A DNA stretch of 64,000 nucleotides from an uncultured Prochlorococcus sp. (lineage in GTDB: Bacteria > Cyanobacteriota > Cyanobacteriia > PCC-6307 > Cyanobiaceae). Both the position numbers and the translations under genes were made by a program. Shown here one piece after another: positions 1 to 9,132 of this stretch; positions within the stretch are counted from its first letter, which is position 1, and each line of letters opens with the position of its first letter. The notes beneath the pieces were generated by a model, which did no database searches, was not told where the DNA came from, and saw only the letters and a program-made list of their open reading frames with translations. The stretch lies in contig NZ_CACOFR010000002.1 in NCBI RefSeq assembly GCF_902626525.1, positions 62,001-126,000 on the forward strand, given 5' to 3'.

Positions 1-1162
1 CAAGGTCTTTTCTAGCTGCAAGTATTGCTGCTTCATTAAGTAGATTTGCTAAATCTGCCCCTGTAAATCCTGGAGTTCTTCTTGCAACTTTATCTAAATC
101 AACATCTTTTGAAAGGGTTTTATCTTTAGCATGAACATTTAATATTTGTAATCTTCCAGCATAATCTGGTCTATCTACTGTTACCTGTCTATCAAATCTT
201 CCTGGACGCAATAAAGCTGAATCTAATACATCAGGTCTATTAGTAGCGGCAACAATAATTATTCCAGAATTTCCTTCGAAACCGTCCATTTCGGTGAGAA
301 GTTGGTTTAGAGTTTGTTCTCTTTCATCATTTCCTCCACCCATACCAGCACCTCTTTGTCTTCCAACTGCATCAATTTCGTCGATAAAAACAATACAAGG
401 AGCATTCTTTTTGGCTTGTTCAAAAAGATCTCTAACTCTGCTAGCTCCAACACCAACAAACATTTCTACAAATTCTGAGCCAGATATAGAGAAAAAAGGA
501 ACACCTGCTTCTCCAGCTACTGCTTTGGCTAATAAGGTTTTTCCTGTACCAGGAGGACCAACTAGGAGAACACCTTTTGGAATTTTTGCTCCGACTGCAG
601 TGAATCTATCGGGACTCTTAAGAAAATCTACAACTTCAGTTAATTCTAATTTTGCACCTTCTACACCAGCAACATCTGAAAAAGTAACTTGTGTGGATGG
701 TTCCATTTGAAGTCTGGCTTTACTCTTTCCAAAACTCATGGCAGGGTTACCACCACCTGCGTTTCCGCTTTGAGATCTTCTGAAGAGAAAAAATAATCCT
801 CCAATCAAAAGTACTGGGAAGATTAGACTACTCACAGCCTGTTGCCATGGGTTAGATAACTTTGTAGGAGTAACAGCTATATCAACATTATTTTCGGTTA
901 GGATTTTTAATAAATCTTTGTCAGGAGCTAAATTAACTTCAGATCTACTTCCATCATTTTCTACAACTTGAGCAGTTGCGTTATCTGGAGAAATCAAGAC
1001 TCTGCTAATTTCTTTATCTTGAACAGCCTCTATAAAATCACTATACCTTAGGGTTTTTGTAGCATTATCAGTATTAGGTTTATCAAAAGCAGAAGTCCCT
1101 ATGAAAATGATAGTAATTACAGCTAGGACATAAAGTCCTACGTTTCTCCAACGTTTATTCAC
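1..1162 (-). CDS. ftsH: FtsH membrane ATP-dependent zinc metalloprotease (C-terminus cut by window edge)
   Basis: Membrane-anchored AAA+ protease that extracts and degrades membrane proteins; in cyanobacteria FtsH removes damaged PSII D1. About 387 residues are visible. The start is a GTG at 1162 (VNKRWRN...), followed by a first membrane helix near residues 6-23, a soluble domain, a second helix near 103-125, Walker A GPPGTGKT near 201-208, Walker B IVFIDEID near 255-262 and the second region of homology ([18 protein letters not shown]) near 305-322. The HEXXH protease domain lies beyond position 1. It follows sat and psbO on the same strand. Identity is certain; which FtsH paralogue it is cannot be settled from this part. 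Confidence 0.96.
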   Translation of the reverse strand, partial: MNKRWRNVGLYVLAVITIIFIGTSAFDKPNTDNATKTLRYSDFIEAVQDKEISRVLISPDNATAQVVENDGSRSEVNLAPDKDLLKILTENNVDIAVTPTKLSNPWQQAVSSLIFPVLLIGGLFFLFRRSQSGNAGGGNPAMSFGKSKARLQMEPSTQVTFSDVAGVEGAKLELTEVVDFLKSPDRFTAVGAKIPKGVLLVGPPGTGKTLLAKAVAGEAGVPFFSISGSEFVEMFVGVGASRVRDLFEQAKKNAPCIVFIDEIDAVGRQRGAGMGGGNDEREQTLNQLLTEMDGFEGNSGIIIVAATNRPDVLDSALLRPGRFDRQVTVDRPDYAGRLQILNVHAKDKTLSKDVDLDKVARRTPGFTGADLANLLNEAAILAARKDL

Positions 1163-1208
1163 GATAAAAAATGTTCAATAAATCTATAATACTAATAATA
1201 AAACAATA

Positions 1209-2384
1209 TTAAGACCTTCTTAGAACATCTACTACACTTTTAAAGGCAAACCATTCGGGAATTGGTTCCCCATTTCTCAATTTTTTTCTAAATTCTGTCC
1301 CACTGAGTTTCATTATTTGATAGTTAAATTTCTTTGCTTCTTCAGCTGTAATATAGCCTTTTTCCCTTGTATATACTAAATTTTTTGAAGGAACAGTTTG
1401 CATCATTAATTCGGATGCACATTTATTTGCAAAATTCTGGGCTTCATAAGGACCATAAAAGTCTTCGCCAGTTGATGAGGACTTACAACCAGCCATATCT
1501 CTACCAATTATAAAATGTGTGCAGCCATAATTCCTTCTAATAATCATATGTTGAAGAGCTTCTCTAGGCCCTGCCATATGCATTGAATAAGGTAAAAATG
1601 CCCATTTTATTTTCTCATCAGATATTTCCTCTTCCAATTTTTTATATGTCAAATATCGAACTTTACCAGGAATATCATCTTGTTGTGTGGGGCCACAAGT
1701 TGGATGTACCAATACAACTGCATTATTAGAGACATTATTTGAATGTAAAGCATTAGAAAATAATTCATAATGTGCTCTATGAATTGGATTTCTGCATTGA
1801 AATGCAACTACATCATAATTTGACGGAAGTGTAGCTCTTACTTCTTCAGGGGTTTTGCATGGAAACTCTCTAATTGGAAGTTCGAAACCGTAAATTTTTC
1901 CTCCAATATAAAATCTTCCTCGCTCATTAAAAATCATATTGACAGCAGGGTGATCTAAAGAATTAGTTCCATAACAAAGTTCAGCCTCCAATGATTTGTC
2001 AGGCTCCCATTTAGAATTAACCTCTAAAACTGCTATTTTTTGTTTTTTATACGTAAGCAAGATTGTATCTCCAGTTTTTACTTTTTCGTTATGGGAATCA
2101 AATACAATCGGCAAACCAAAAAGTAAGCCTCTCATATCTCTATTATTTTTGATTACCGATTCGTAGTTGCTTTCATCCATAAAACCCTCTAATGGAGAAA
2201 AAGCACCAACCATTAAAAGCTCTACATCACATGCATTTCTATCGCTGCATTCAAACTCATAGTTAACTTTAGAGATGAGTTCATGTATAAGTTTTTTATC
2301 TTTGATAATTAAATTTTTCAGTTCCCCTCCATAGGGTGGTATAAGTCCATTAGGGTCTATTTTTGTGTTTTTTTGTAATTCCAT
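1209..2384 (-). CDS. sat: Sulfate adenylyltransferase (ATP sulfurylase)
   Basis: Catalyses ATP + sulfate to APS + pyrophosphate, the first step of assimilatory sulfate reduction, in the cytoplasm. The 391-residue length is normal for the homo-oligomeric Sat family. Diagnostic motifs are QCRNP at 196-200, HRAH at 202-205 (the HXXH nucleotide-binding motif) and GRDMAG at 294-299. An N-terminal PUA-like domain precedes the catalytic domain. No APS kinase domain is fused. It lies between psbO (upstream, separated by a terminator hairpin) and ftsH on the same strand; the 47 bp gap to ftsH leaves room for a separate promoter. Confidence 0.97.
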   Translation of the reverse strand: MELQKNTKIDPNGLIPPYGGELKNLIIKDKKLIHELISKVNYEFECSDRNACDVELLMVGAFSPLEGFMDESNYESVIKNNRDMRGLLFGLPIVFDSHNEKVKTGDTILLTYKKQKIAVLEVNSKWEPDKSLEAELCYGTNSLDHPAVNMIFNERGRFYIGGKIYGFELPIREFPCKTPEEVRATLPSNYDVVAFQCRNPIHRAHYELFSNALHSNNVSNNAVVLVHPTCGPTQQDDIPGKVRYLTYKKLEEEISDEKIKWAFLPYSMHMAGPREALQHMIIRRNYGCTHFIIGRDMAGCKSSSTGEDFYGPYEAQNFANKCASELMMQTVPSKNLVYTREKGYITAEEAKKFNYQIMKLSGTEFRKKLRNGEPIPEWFAFKSVVDVLRRS

Positions 2385-2406
2385 TTTTAAAGTTTTAAAG
2401 AAAATT

Positions 2407-2440
2407 AAAAAAAAAAAGGGGGTTTAACCCCTTTTTTTTT
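2407..2440 (-). terminator. Rho-independent terminator after psbO
   Basis: A GGGG/CCCC stem around a TTTAA loop (2419-2431) is flanked by an A-run (2407-2417) and a T-run (2432-2440). Read on the minus strand it sits 13 nt after the psbO stop and ends in a long U-tract. The A and T flanks pair as well, so the hairpin would also work in the other direction. It separates the highly expressed psbO from sat. Confidence 0.85.
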
Positions 2441-2452
2441 CTTAAATAAAAT

Positions 2453-3247
2453 TTATGCCTTTCTTCCGTATAGTTCTCCAATTATTTTTACGTCAAGTGG
2501 CTCTTTCGAACCCATATCTGTATCTGAAGGTTGGATGGCTTCAAAAGTACCAGCAAATTCATCTGTATCAGAATCTACATTATTGATCGAGAGAGTGATA
2601 ACTCCAGTTCCATTTACATCAACCTTAATATTTTCTTTGGCAAGTTCTTCATCATCACCTCCCAATGCTACTAAACCTTGGGCATATTCGACACCAGTAT
2701 TTTTAGCTCTTGCTTTCGGGTCTAAAAAATCACCAGTTCTGTAGTTAGGCGTAAATGTTGAACCATTAACTTCAGTTCCTGGCTCAATAGAAGAGGGTAA
2801 ATCAGCTGTAAGATCTTTTGCTGAGAATGCAAATGGTACCTCTAATCCACCCGGAGTTAAAACAGTAATAAGTTGAAAATCAATACCCCCTTTCTCAGTG
2901 AAAGTTCCTGAGTTTATGTCTCCATAAACTTCTGTCACTGTGGTGTTATTTCTAGGACTAATTATTTTTGTAGAGACAAATTCTGCTGCTTTTCTTTTGG
3001 TTCCCGGCACTTTTACATAAACTTCAGTTGGATGCATGCAAATTCCTTTAAGGCTATCTCCATTACCTAAGGAAATTGATCCAACGAGAGATGAGTCTAA
3101 TGTAGGACAATCATTAGCTTTACCTGTGTTAACAACATCAGTAAATTGTGCATTTCCTCTTTCAGAAAAAGCATATGTCTTAACGGGTACGAAAGCAAAA
3201 GTTATACAAATTGAGATAACAAAAGCTAAGAAAGAACGAATTCTCAT
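2453..3247 (-). CDS. psbO: Photosystem II manganese-stabilizing protein PsbO
   Basis: Lumenal extrinsic subunit that stabilises the Mn4CaO5 oxygen-evolving cluster of PSII. I place the start at ATG 3247 (MRIRSFLAF...), giving 264 residues. This start yields a clean signal peptide: basic MRIR, a hydrophobic core to about residue 20, then VKTYA and a mature sequence beginning near FSERGNAQ. An in-frame ATG 45 nt upstream would add MTLNHSSQN ahead of the signal and is unlikely. The motif around KGICMHPTEVYVKVPGT carries one of the conserved cysteines; the other is in ANDCPTL. Transcribed alone, with a strong terminator behind it. Confidence 0.95.
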   Translation of the reverse strand: MRIRSFLAFVISICITFAFVPVKTYAFSERGNAQFTDVVNTGKANDCPTLDSSLVGSISLGNGDSLKGICMHPTEVYVKVPGTKRKAAEFVSTKIISPRNNTTVTEVYGDINSGTFTEKGGIDFQLITVLTPGGLEVPFAFSAKDLTADLPSSIEPGTEVNGSTFTPNYRTGDFLDPKARAKNTGVEYAQGLVALGGDDEELAKENIKVDVNGTGVITLSINNVDSDTDEFAGTFEAIQPSDTDMGSKEPLDVKIIGELYGRKA

Positions 3248-3464
3248 AATTAAAGTAGCAGTGAAGTTCTGTGACGAATGATTAAGGGTCACCTAAATAG
3301 TTCAGTACGGATATTACAAGGGAAAGGACCATAAAAGTAAGCACTTTAAATTCCTCGAAACAACCCGTAGCTTTTTAAATTTTTAAAAACTGCAATTATT
3401 GTAAGCTATCACATTATTTTTTAATGCTTAAGATTACAAAAAAATACAAATTTAAAGATTGTTT

Positions 3465-4739
3465 TTATTTGTTAGAAGAAAGAACTTTAGTTATTAATTT
3501 ATTCGCTAAATCAATTTTTGATGTTTTTTTAATATGGTGCACCATACTCTTTGTATCGAATAGCCAACCTTCATTTTGCGCTAAAGACCCAAATCCCTGT
3601 CCTTCAAGATCAATTGGATTCGCGAAGAGATAATCACAACCTTTATGAATAATTTTTTCTTTAATTGTTTCTTTTGCTTCTTCAAAAGGTCCTGTAAAAG
3701 CACAGAAACCTACAAAAACTTGATTATCTTTTTTGGATTTACTAATTGTTTTTAAAATATCTGGTACCAGCTCAAAATTTTTATTTAAATGATCATTAAT
3801 TTTGTTTTTTGGTATTTTAGCTGAGGTATTAGAATTTATCCTAAAATCAGATACAGCCGCATTCATGAAAAAATAATCAGAATTTTGAATTTCATTCTTA
3901 ATTACCCTCATTAGATCCATACTATTTTCAATTTCATATCTTTTTATTCCATCAGAAAGATCTTTATCGATTTTCAGAGGACCATGGATATATTTCACTT
4001 GAGCTCCTCTGAATCTTGCAACTTGAGAAAGAAGTAAACCCATAGCTCCTGAACTTTTGTTAGTTATATTTCTTGCAGCATCAATTTTTTCTGAGGTGCA
4101 ACCTCCAGTTATTAAAATCTCTTTATTAAGTAAATCTTTGCGATAAGGATTTTGATTATGTGCAATTATAAATTCAATAGCCAATTCAATTAGATCATTA
4201 GGAGGTATCTTACCGATGCCAATCGCATCACATGCTAAGTGGCCTTCACTTGGTTGCAAAGATAAAACATTTTCGTAATTCTGTACATCCTCAAAATTTT
4301 TTTGTACAACTTTATTTAGCCACATTTGTGTGTTCATTGCTGGTGCAACAATAATTGGCTTAATATTTGCCATTAAAATGCTTGGAATTAATCCATCTGC
4401 ATTTCCGGTTACCCATTTTGATAATGTTGTCGCTGTTAAAGGTGCAATGATTACAATATCAGCCCAATTGCATAGTTCTATGTGAAGAGGTTTTGATTGA
4501 ATATTTGACCATTGATCATCATCAAGAATGCAATGGTTTCTACTTAAGATTGATAGAGAAAGCGGCTTTAAAAATTTTTCTGCATTTTTAGATAAAACGC
4601 ATTTTATTTCATAACTACCTTTGGCTAATTGGCTTACTAATAATGGAATTCTTACAGATGCAATACTACCTGTTATTAGTAAAAGAATTTTTGTTTTTGA
4701 GACAGTATTATTAATTTCCATTAATAGGTTCCTTATCAC
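3465..4739 (-). CDS. coaBC: Bifunctional phosphopantothenoylcysteine decarboxylase / phosphopantothenate-cysteine ligase
   Basis: Two consecutive steps of coenzyme A synthesis. The N-terminal flavoprotein CoaC half (about 15-185) shows ITGSIAS, the active-site HIELCNWAD (H87), the substrate-clamp PAMNTQMW (133-140) and the active-site cysteine in EGHLACDAIG (C170). The CoaB half (about 203-420) begins at ILITGGCTSEKIDAARNITNKSSG, the CTP-binding fold. The 424-residue length is normal. The start could be the ATG at 4739 or the one at 4721; both overlap the end of the upstream small gene, so the two are translationally coupled. Confidence 0.95.
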   Translation of the reverse strand: MIRNLLMEINNTVSKTKILLLITGSIASVRIPLLVSQLAKGSYEIKCVLSKNAEKFLKPLSLSILSRNHCILDDDQWSNIQSKPLHIELCNWADIVIIAPLTATTLSKWVTGNADGLIPSILMANIKPIIVAPAMNTQMWLNKVVQKNFEDVQNYENVLSLQPSEGHLACDAIGIGKIPPNDLIELAIEFIIAHNQNPYRKDLLNKEILITGGCTSEKIDAARNITNKSSGAMGLLLSQVARFRGAQVKYIHGPLKIDKDLSDGIKRYEIENSMDLMRVIKNEIQNSDYFFMNAAVSDFRINSNTSAKIPKNKINDHLNKNFELVPDILKTISKSKKDNQVFVGFCAFTGPFEEAKETIKEKIIHKGCDYLFANPIDLEGQGFGSLAQNEGWLFDTKSMVHHIKKTSKIDLANKLITKVLSSNK

Positions 4740-4932
4740 AAAAAAGGATATAATCAGATATTAACTCAGGTCTGTTGATTTCAAGAGCCCATACTGGCTG
4801 CCAGCTTTTAAAACTATCAAATGATTTTGCTTGGTTAACATCAATTAGCATTTCTACTGGCTCTCGGGCGATTCCTTTGTTAAATAAAATTACTATTTCC
4901 TTACTTATTTTATTTTTAGCGATAAATCTCAT
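4711..4932 (-). CDS. Small cyanobacterial protein, DUF2555-like
   Basis: A 73-residue soluble protein. From memory, the stretch AKSFDSFKSWQPVWALEINRPELISDYI resembles the DUF2555 pattern (a W-x2-A-x3-RPEL core), a family known only from cyanobacteria and without an assigned role. Its last 29 bases overlap the start of coaBC, so the two genes form one transcript. No signal peptide, membrane segment or metal motif is visible. The coding call is firm from context; the family name is moderate. Confidence 0.7.
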   Translation of the reverse strand: MRFIAKNKISKEIVILFNKGIAREPVEMLIDVNQAKSFDSFKSWQPVWALEINRPELISDYILFCDKEPINGN

Positions 4933-5152
4933 ATTTAATTAAGCCAACATAATTTAATAATAATGCCATGAGTAATTATTTAAATTTGAATATAGAGTTA
5001 ATTACAAATTTTCAAAAATATTAAAACTTTTTACAAGGTATTACTTTCTCAAAGTGTTATTAACAATTTTATCTTCATTCTCAGTCATAAATATGCAAAC
5101 TATTCTTTTTAAAAATATTATTTCTTAAAGAATCAACGTCTAATTTCAAATC

Positions 5153-5353
5153 ATGTCACAAAACAAGAGAGAGCAAGTCATTAGTCACTTACGCTATTTG
5201 AGGCAAGAATTAAGAGAAATGCATCTAGGAATAAAAGAAGATGACCTCTTCCCTGAACCAGGTGAACTAAGAGGACTTATTGCTCAGTTCGAGGCTTTAC
5301 TTGAATTAGTTGAAGGGAATACTAAAATTCAAACAAACAATGAAGCAGCTTAG
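5153..5353 (+). CDS. Small conserved hypothetical protein
   Basis: A 66-residue, probably helical, soluble protein: a basic N-terminus with KREQVISHLRYLRQELREMH, then EPGELRGLIAQFEALLELVEG. The heptad-like spacing of Leu, Ile and Val suggests two amphipathic helices. It ends 11 nt before the Ycf20 gene on the same strand, so the two probably share a transcript. I do not recognise the family. The codon use and tight spacing support a real gene. Confidence 0.72.
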   Translation: MSQNKREQVISHLRYLRQELREMHLGIKEDDLFPEPGELRGLIAQFEALLELVEGNTKIQTNNEAA

Positions 5354-5364
5354 TTGAAAGTGAA

Positions 5365-5706
5365 ATGGTTTTAAGACCTCAAAAGACAAATTTTCAACTA
5401 AAGATTGTAGATAATATTCAAACTTTAAGCATTTGGGCTGACAATCCTTGGCGAAAATTTTCAATATCCTTAATAACCATTTTAATTGCTTATTTTTTAG
5501 GAAGTTCTCTTGGGATGGTAAGTGCCGTAGTTGAACTTATGGATCCAGTAGCAGCATTCTTATCTGTAGTTTTTATTGAAGTTTGTATAGGTCTTAGAAG
5601 AAATTTTCGATTTGAGAAAAAAAAGAAATTTCTAGTGCTTTTGTTAGATTCATTGAGGTTAGGGTTATTTTATGGCTTTTTTACTGAAAGTCTTAAGTTA
5701 CTTTAA
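5365..5706 (+). CDS. ycf20: Ycf20-like membrane protein (DUF565)
   Basis: A 113-residue protein of the Ycf20/DUF565 family found in cyanobacteria and algal plastids; plant relatives have been linked to photoprotection, but the cyanobacterial role is unclear. The N-terminus has the family-typical WADNPWRKFSISLI, followed by a first membrane helix (about 34-55), the VELMDPVAAF loop with a second hydrophobic stretch (about 60-75), and a third segment (about 90-108). It ends 2 nt before the convergent pyrB stop. The family call is good; function unknown. Confidence 0.8.
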   Translation: MVLRPQKTNFQLKIVDNIQTLSIWADNPWRKFSISLITILIAYFLGSSLGMVSAVVELMDPVAAFLSVVFIEVCIGLRRNFRFEKKKKFLVLLLDSLRLGLFYGFFTESLKLL

Positions 5707-5708
5707 AT

Positions 5709-6725
5709 TTACTTGTTGTGTTTCTGTAACAAATAAAGTAAAGCCATTCTTATTGGAATTCCATTTGCAACTTGATTATTGATTAAGCAATTAGGATATT
5801 CATCTACTAGTTCACTGCTGATTTCAATACCTCTATTGATGGGTCCAGGATGAAGAATAGGAATTTCTTTACTGTTTAAAGATAATCTTTCTGCGTTTAA
5901 GCAATAATCCAAACTATATGAATTAATGCTGCTTAGTAAATTCTCCTTCATTCTTTCTTTCTGCAGTCTTAAAACAATAATTGCATCTGCCTTCGTTATT
6001 GATTCTTCTAGTGATCTAGAAATTGTTATGGACCCTCTTGATTTAATGGGATCTTTTATTTGATTTGGAGCAGGAGTTTTAAAAAAATTATTAAATTCAT
6101 CAGGTATTAAAGTTTTTGGACCACATAAGATTATATCCGCACCAAATGCAGTCAAAGCCCAAAGATTTGACCTTGCAACCCGAGAATGATTAACATCACC
6201 AATGATTAAGATTTTTTTTGAATTTAAAACCTCTGGTCTCAGTGAATTTTTGGAAAAGAATTTTATTAATGTATAAATGTCCAGTAATCCTTGACTGGGG
6301 TGACTATGTAATCCATCTCCCGCGTTAAGAATCGAAGTCTTAGAATTTAATGCGTCAAGTTTTTTTGCGATCTCAAAAGTTATATAACTTGAAGCATGTC
6401 TAATAACTAATGTATCTGCACCCATAGCAGAATAAGTTATTGCTGTATCAATAATTGTTTCCCCTTTAGTTAAAGAACTAGAGGATGGAGCAAAGGTTTG
6501 TACATCTGCCGAAAGTCTCTTTGCAGCAAGTTCAAAGCTATTTTTTGTTCTTGTACTAGGCTCAAAAAACAAAGAAGTTACCAAAGTACCTTGTAAGGCT
6601 GGTATCTTTTTTGTTCCTGCATTCTTTAGTGCATCAAATCTATTAGCCAATTCAAATACTGATTGGTAATCTTCAATCGAAAAATTAGCTAGTGAGTGGA
6701 TATGTTTATGGGACCAAATTTGCAT
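5709..6725 (-). CDS. pyrB: Aspartate carbamoyltransferase catalytic subunit
   Basis: Condenses carbamoyl phosphate and aspartate, the committed step of pyrimidine synthesis, in the cytoplasm. The 338-residue protein has the carbamoyl-phosphate loop [10 protein letters not shown] (56-65) and the closing HPGPINRG motif near residue 291. No regulatory subunit PyrI is nearby, as is usual in cyanobacteria. Its stop lies 3 bp from the convergent Ycf20 gene. It is followed upstream by the mpg-like frame on the same strand with a 21 bp gap, so these two may be cotranscribed. Confidence 0.97.
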   Translation of the reverse strand: MQIWSHKHIHSLANFSIEDYQSVFELANRFDALKNAGTKKIPALQGTLVTSLFFEPSTRTKNSFELAAKRLSADVQTFAPSSSSLTKGETIIDTAITYSAMGADTLVIRHASSYITFEIAKKLDALNSKTSILNAGDGLHSHPSQGLLDIYTLIKFFSKNSLRPEVLNSKKILIIGDVNHSRVARSNLWALTAFGADIILCGPKTLIPDEFNNFFKTPAPNQIKDPIKSRGSITISRSLEESITKADAIIVLRLQKERMKENLLSSINSYSLDYCLNAERLSLNSKEIPILHPGPINRGIEISSELVDEYPNCLINNQVANGIPIRMALLYLLQKHNK

Positions 6726-6746
6726 TGCGCTTACAAAGATAAATGA

Positions 6747-7328
6747 TTATTCGAATTTAGGTGTTCTGTCACCTTTTACCCTTTTACTTACACTTCTACT
6801 ATTTTTGAGATACCAACGCCATTTTATATTTTTTGCCTTGGATATGCCAATTCTCGTAGTTTGAACAAAATCTTTTTTCGCCAGAATTGAGTCCCTTTGA
6901 GAGATCCATAAATTATTATTAAAAACTTCAAGTGAGTTAAATGATATATCTATACCGAATGTCTTAGTAACTAGACCAGGTCCAGAAGCTATTCTCTCAT
7001 TCTTTTCAGGGATAAAAACTGATCTGATTAATACACCACTCGCAAAATTTTCTTTATCAGTTACTATATTTAAACAATGATGAATTCCGTAAGATTTGTA
7101 AATATAAAACGTTCCAGGTTTGCCAAATAATGATTGATTTGATTGAGTGATTTTGCGGTAACCATGACAAGCCTCTTCTTCCTGAGAATAAGCTTCAGTT
7201 TCAACAATAATTCCCTTAATTTGATCTTTGTCTTTATTATTCTTTATGAGATAACAGCCTATTAAGTCAGGAGCAACAAATTTAGCGTGCCTATAAAAAA
7301 AATTTTTTGGAAAAGAATTTTTTTCTAT
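6747..7328 (-). CDS. mpg: DNA-3-methyladenine glycosylase (AAG/Mpg family), no canonical start codon
   Basis: Removes alkylated purines in base excision repair. The reverse-strand frame is uninterrupted from 7343 to the TAA at 6747-6749 and shows the AAG fold clearly: APDLIGCYLI, the catalytic GIIVETEAYSQEEEACHGY (Glu base), FGKPGTFYIYKSYGIHHCLNIV with the intercalating Tyr region, VLIRS and ERIASGPGLVTK. No ATG, GTG or TTG occurs anywhere before these motifs. Upstream in frame there is ATG at 7352, but its third codon is TGA (7344-7346). The ATA at 7328 would give IEKNSFPKNFF..., 193 residues, which is where family members begin. The start given is therefore tentative. It may be a gene with a rare start or a recently damaged one. 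Confidence 0.8.
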   Translation of the reverse strand: MEKNSFPKNFFYRHAKFVAPDLIGCYLIKNNKDKDQIKGIIVETEAYSQEEEACHGYRKITQSNQSLFGKPGTFYIYKSYGIHHCLNIVTDKENFASGVLIRSVFIPEKNERIASGPGLVTKTFGIDISFNSLEVFNNNLWISQRDSILAKKDFVQTTRIGISKAKNIKWRWYLKNSRSVSKRVKGDRTPKFE

Positions 7329-7502
7329 TTTTAAATATTTATCTCATTTCATTTTTAGCTGAAAAAAATACTTGAGGCTATTAATTAATTGATTATCAAA
7401 AATGTTTTTAACTATTAGTTTTATAATTATTTTAATTTCAATGGATATATGAATAAAAATGTTCTAAATAAACTATGATTTAAGAATTATTAAGTTTAGA
7501 AT

Positions 7503-7796
7503 ATGACAAAAATAACTAAAGATGAGGTAAAAAAAGTTGCTCATCTAGCTAGATTGGAACTTAATGATCATGAAATTAAAAATCATGCAGAACAATTAGA
7601 AATAATATTAGAGTATATAAGACAACTTAAAAAAATTGATACAGATAATGTGCCTTGTACAACAAGAGCTATAGAGGTTGTAAATGTAGTAAGAAAAGAC
7701 GAAAATAAAAATTCTGATTGTACTGAAGAGATTTTAGAATTGGGTCCTTCTAGAGAGGATAAGTATTTTAAAGTACCGAAAATTATAAACGAGTGA
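7503..7796 (+). CDS. gatC: Asp-tRNA(Asn)/Glu-tRNA(Gln) amidotransferase subunit C
   Basis: Small subunit of the GatCAB complex that converts Glu-tRNA(Gln) (and Asp-tRNA(Asn)) to the amide form; it clamps GatA to GatB. The 97 residues show the typical opening ITKDEVKKVAHLARLELNDHE, the LEIILEYIRQLKKIDTDNVP helix-turn and the late LGPSREDKYFKVPKII tail. gatA and gatB are not in the window. The stop is 1 bp from the convergent crtR stop. Confidence 0.95.
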   Translation: MTKITKDEVKKVAHLARLELNDHEIKNHAEQLEIILEYIRQLKKIDTDNVPCTTRAIEVVNVVRKDENKNSDCTEEILELGPSREDKYFKVPKIINE

Positions 7797-7797
7797 T

Positions 7798-8829
7798 TTA
7801 ACTGTTTCCTATAAATGTTTTGTTGACTATTTTTAATAGAAATTTTTTTATTTTATAGCCTGGATATAAATTTATAATTTTTCTTATCTTTCCTCTCCTT
7901 TTGCTATGGCTCCTTACGCCTATAAATAAATCATAAATAAAATTAAAAATGTCTTCTTTACTCTCAAAGATACCAACTCTTTGTGGAGAACCTTTCATAT
8001 CTAATAATGGTTTAGTTTTTTCATAAGCTAGTTTGTATTCAAACCAGGGAATTGAAGGCCAAAGATGATGAATAAGATGATAATTTTGACCCATTATTAA
8101 TAAATTCATAAATTCGCTTGGATAAACCCGAGAATTTATCCATTTATTTCTTGATCGAAAGGGTCTATGAGGTAGATAATCAAAAAATATTCCTAAAGTA
8201 ACTCCTACCATTAGTGCTGGCCCGAACCATAAATTATAAATTAGATTCATAAAGTCAAATTTTATACCTGCCAAGATTAATGTTATAAAAATGGATCTTT
8301 CAATGCCCCATTGCAGTAATTCATATTTTCGCCAAAGCTTTCTTTGAAAGAAAAATACTTCATGATAAAAAAATCTTGGAGCAATGAGCCAAATTGGCCC
8401 AAAAGTACTGACAATATGGTCTGGGTCATTTTTTGGATGGTTTACGTGGATATGATGTTGTAAATGTACCCTTGTAAAAACTGGAAAACTAAATCCCAAT
8501 AGGATTGCAGAGCCATGGCCCATTGCTTGATTTATCCAAGGGATTGGATGGGCAGCTTTATGACATGCATCATGAATTACAGTACCTTCAATATGCAAAG
8601 CTAAGAAAGCAGTAGCTACAAGTAAAGGTAAAGGCCATACACCTCTGTACCATTGCCATATGCTAAGAAAGGCGAGAAAATAACCGCCGAAAAAGAGCCC
8701 TAATGTTGGATTCCAAAAACTAGGTGGATCTACGTAGTTTTTTATCTCCTTTCGCCAATCATATGTTCTTGAAGAATTGGTAAATTTTATTTTATTTTTA
8801 TCAGTTAAGTTTGAAATCGTTTCTAATAT
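7798..8829 (-). CDS. crtR: Beta-carotene hydroxylase CrtR (membrane fatty-acid-desaturase fold), no canonical start codon
   Basis: Di-iron membrane enzyme that hydroxylates beta-carotene toward zeaxanthin. Three histidine clusters are present: HDACHKAAH, HLQHHIHVNH and the late YHLIHHLWPSIPW. Membrane segments surround them. The frame is open from 8832 and has clear coding sequence upstream of the first TTG (8598): TYDWRKEIKNYVDPPSFWNP and FFGGYFALFSIWQWYRGVWP. No ATG, GTG or TTG exists between the in-frame TAA (8833-8835) and 8598, which is inside the first hydrophobic, histidine-bearing region. ATA at 8829 or ATT at 8817 are the only near-cognate starts; I give the first, 343 residues. Starting at 8598 would delete two membrane segments. 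Confidence 0.85.
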   Translation of the reverse strand: MLETISNLTDKNKIKFTNSSRTYDWRKEIKNYVDPPSFWNPTLGLFFGGYFLAFLSIWQWYRGVWPLPLLVATAFLALHIEGTVIHDACHKAAHPIPWINQAMGHGSAILLGFSFPVFTRVHLQHHIHVNHPKNDPDHIVSTFGPIWLIAPRFFYHEVFFFQRKLWRKYELLQWGIERSIFITLILAGIKFDFMNLIYNLWFGPALMVGVTLGIFFDYLPHRPFRSRNKWINSRVYPSEFMNLLIMGQNYHLIHHLWPSIPWFEYKLAYEKTKPLLDMKGSPQRVGIFESKEDIFNFIYDLFIGVRSHSKRRGKIRKIINLYPGYKIKKFLLKIVNKTFIGNS

Positions 8830-8986
8830 TCTTTAAATAATATAACTAAAATTCACATATGATTGTAAGATCAAATGTAAAAATTTTTTTTAAAATTATA
8901 TTTAATTAGATTTTTATGTGTCAAATTAATCATCTTAAGTTAAAAATAATTTTAAAATAAACAACTTTCAATTAATATTTATTTGT

Positions 8987-9068
8987 GCGGTCGTGGCGGA
9001 ATTGGTAGACGCGCGAGTTTTAGGTACTCGTATCTTCGGGTGTGGGAGTTCAAGTCTCCCCGACCGCA
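8987..9068 (+). tRNA. tRNA-Leu (UAG)
   Basis: Full cloverleaf of 82 nt with a long variable arm as in class II tRNAs. Acceptor stem GCGGTCG (8987-8993) pairs with CGACCGC (9061-9067); discriminator A at 9068. The anticodon stem CGAGT/ACTCG encloses the loop TTTAGGT with anticodon TAG at 9021-9023. The 3' CCA is not encoded. Confidence 0.96.
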
Positions 9069-9132
9069 TTTAAGGGGATTATGATGTTAAGTTTTTTGAT
9101 ATCAAGCTCTTAAAATTTAATAAAAAAGGTAA

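Noticed and set aside
294-710. 138-residue frame on the plus strand
   Set aside because: Antisense to ftsH; the reverse strand encodes the conserved AAA+ core there, and the plus-strand peptide resembles no protein I know.
3248-3292. Upstream in-frame ATG for psbO
   Set aside because: Would add 15 polar residues in front of a standard signal peptide.
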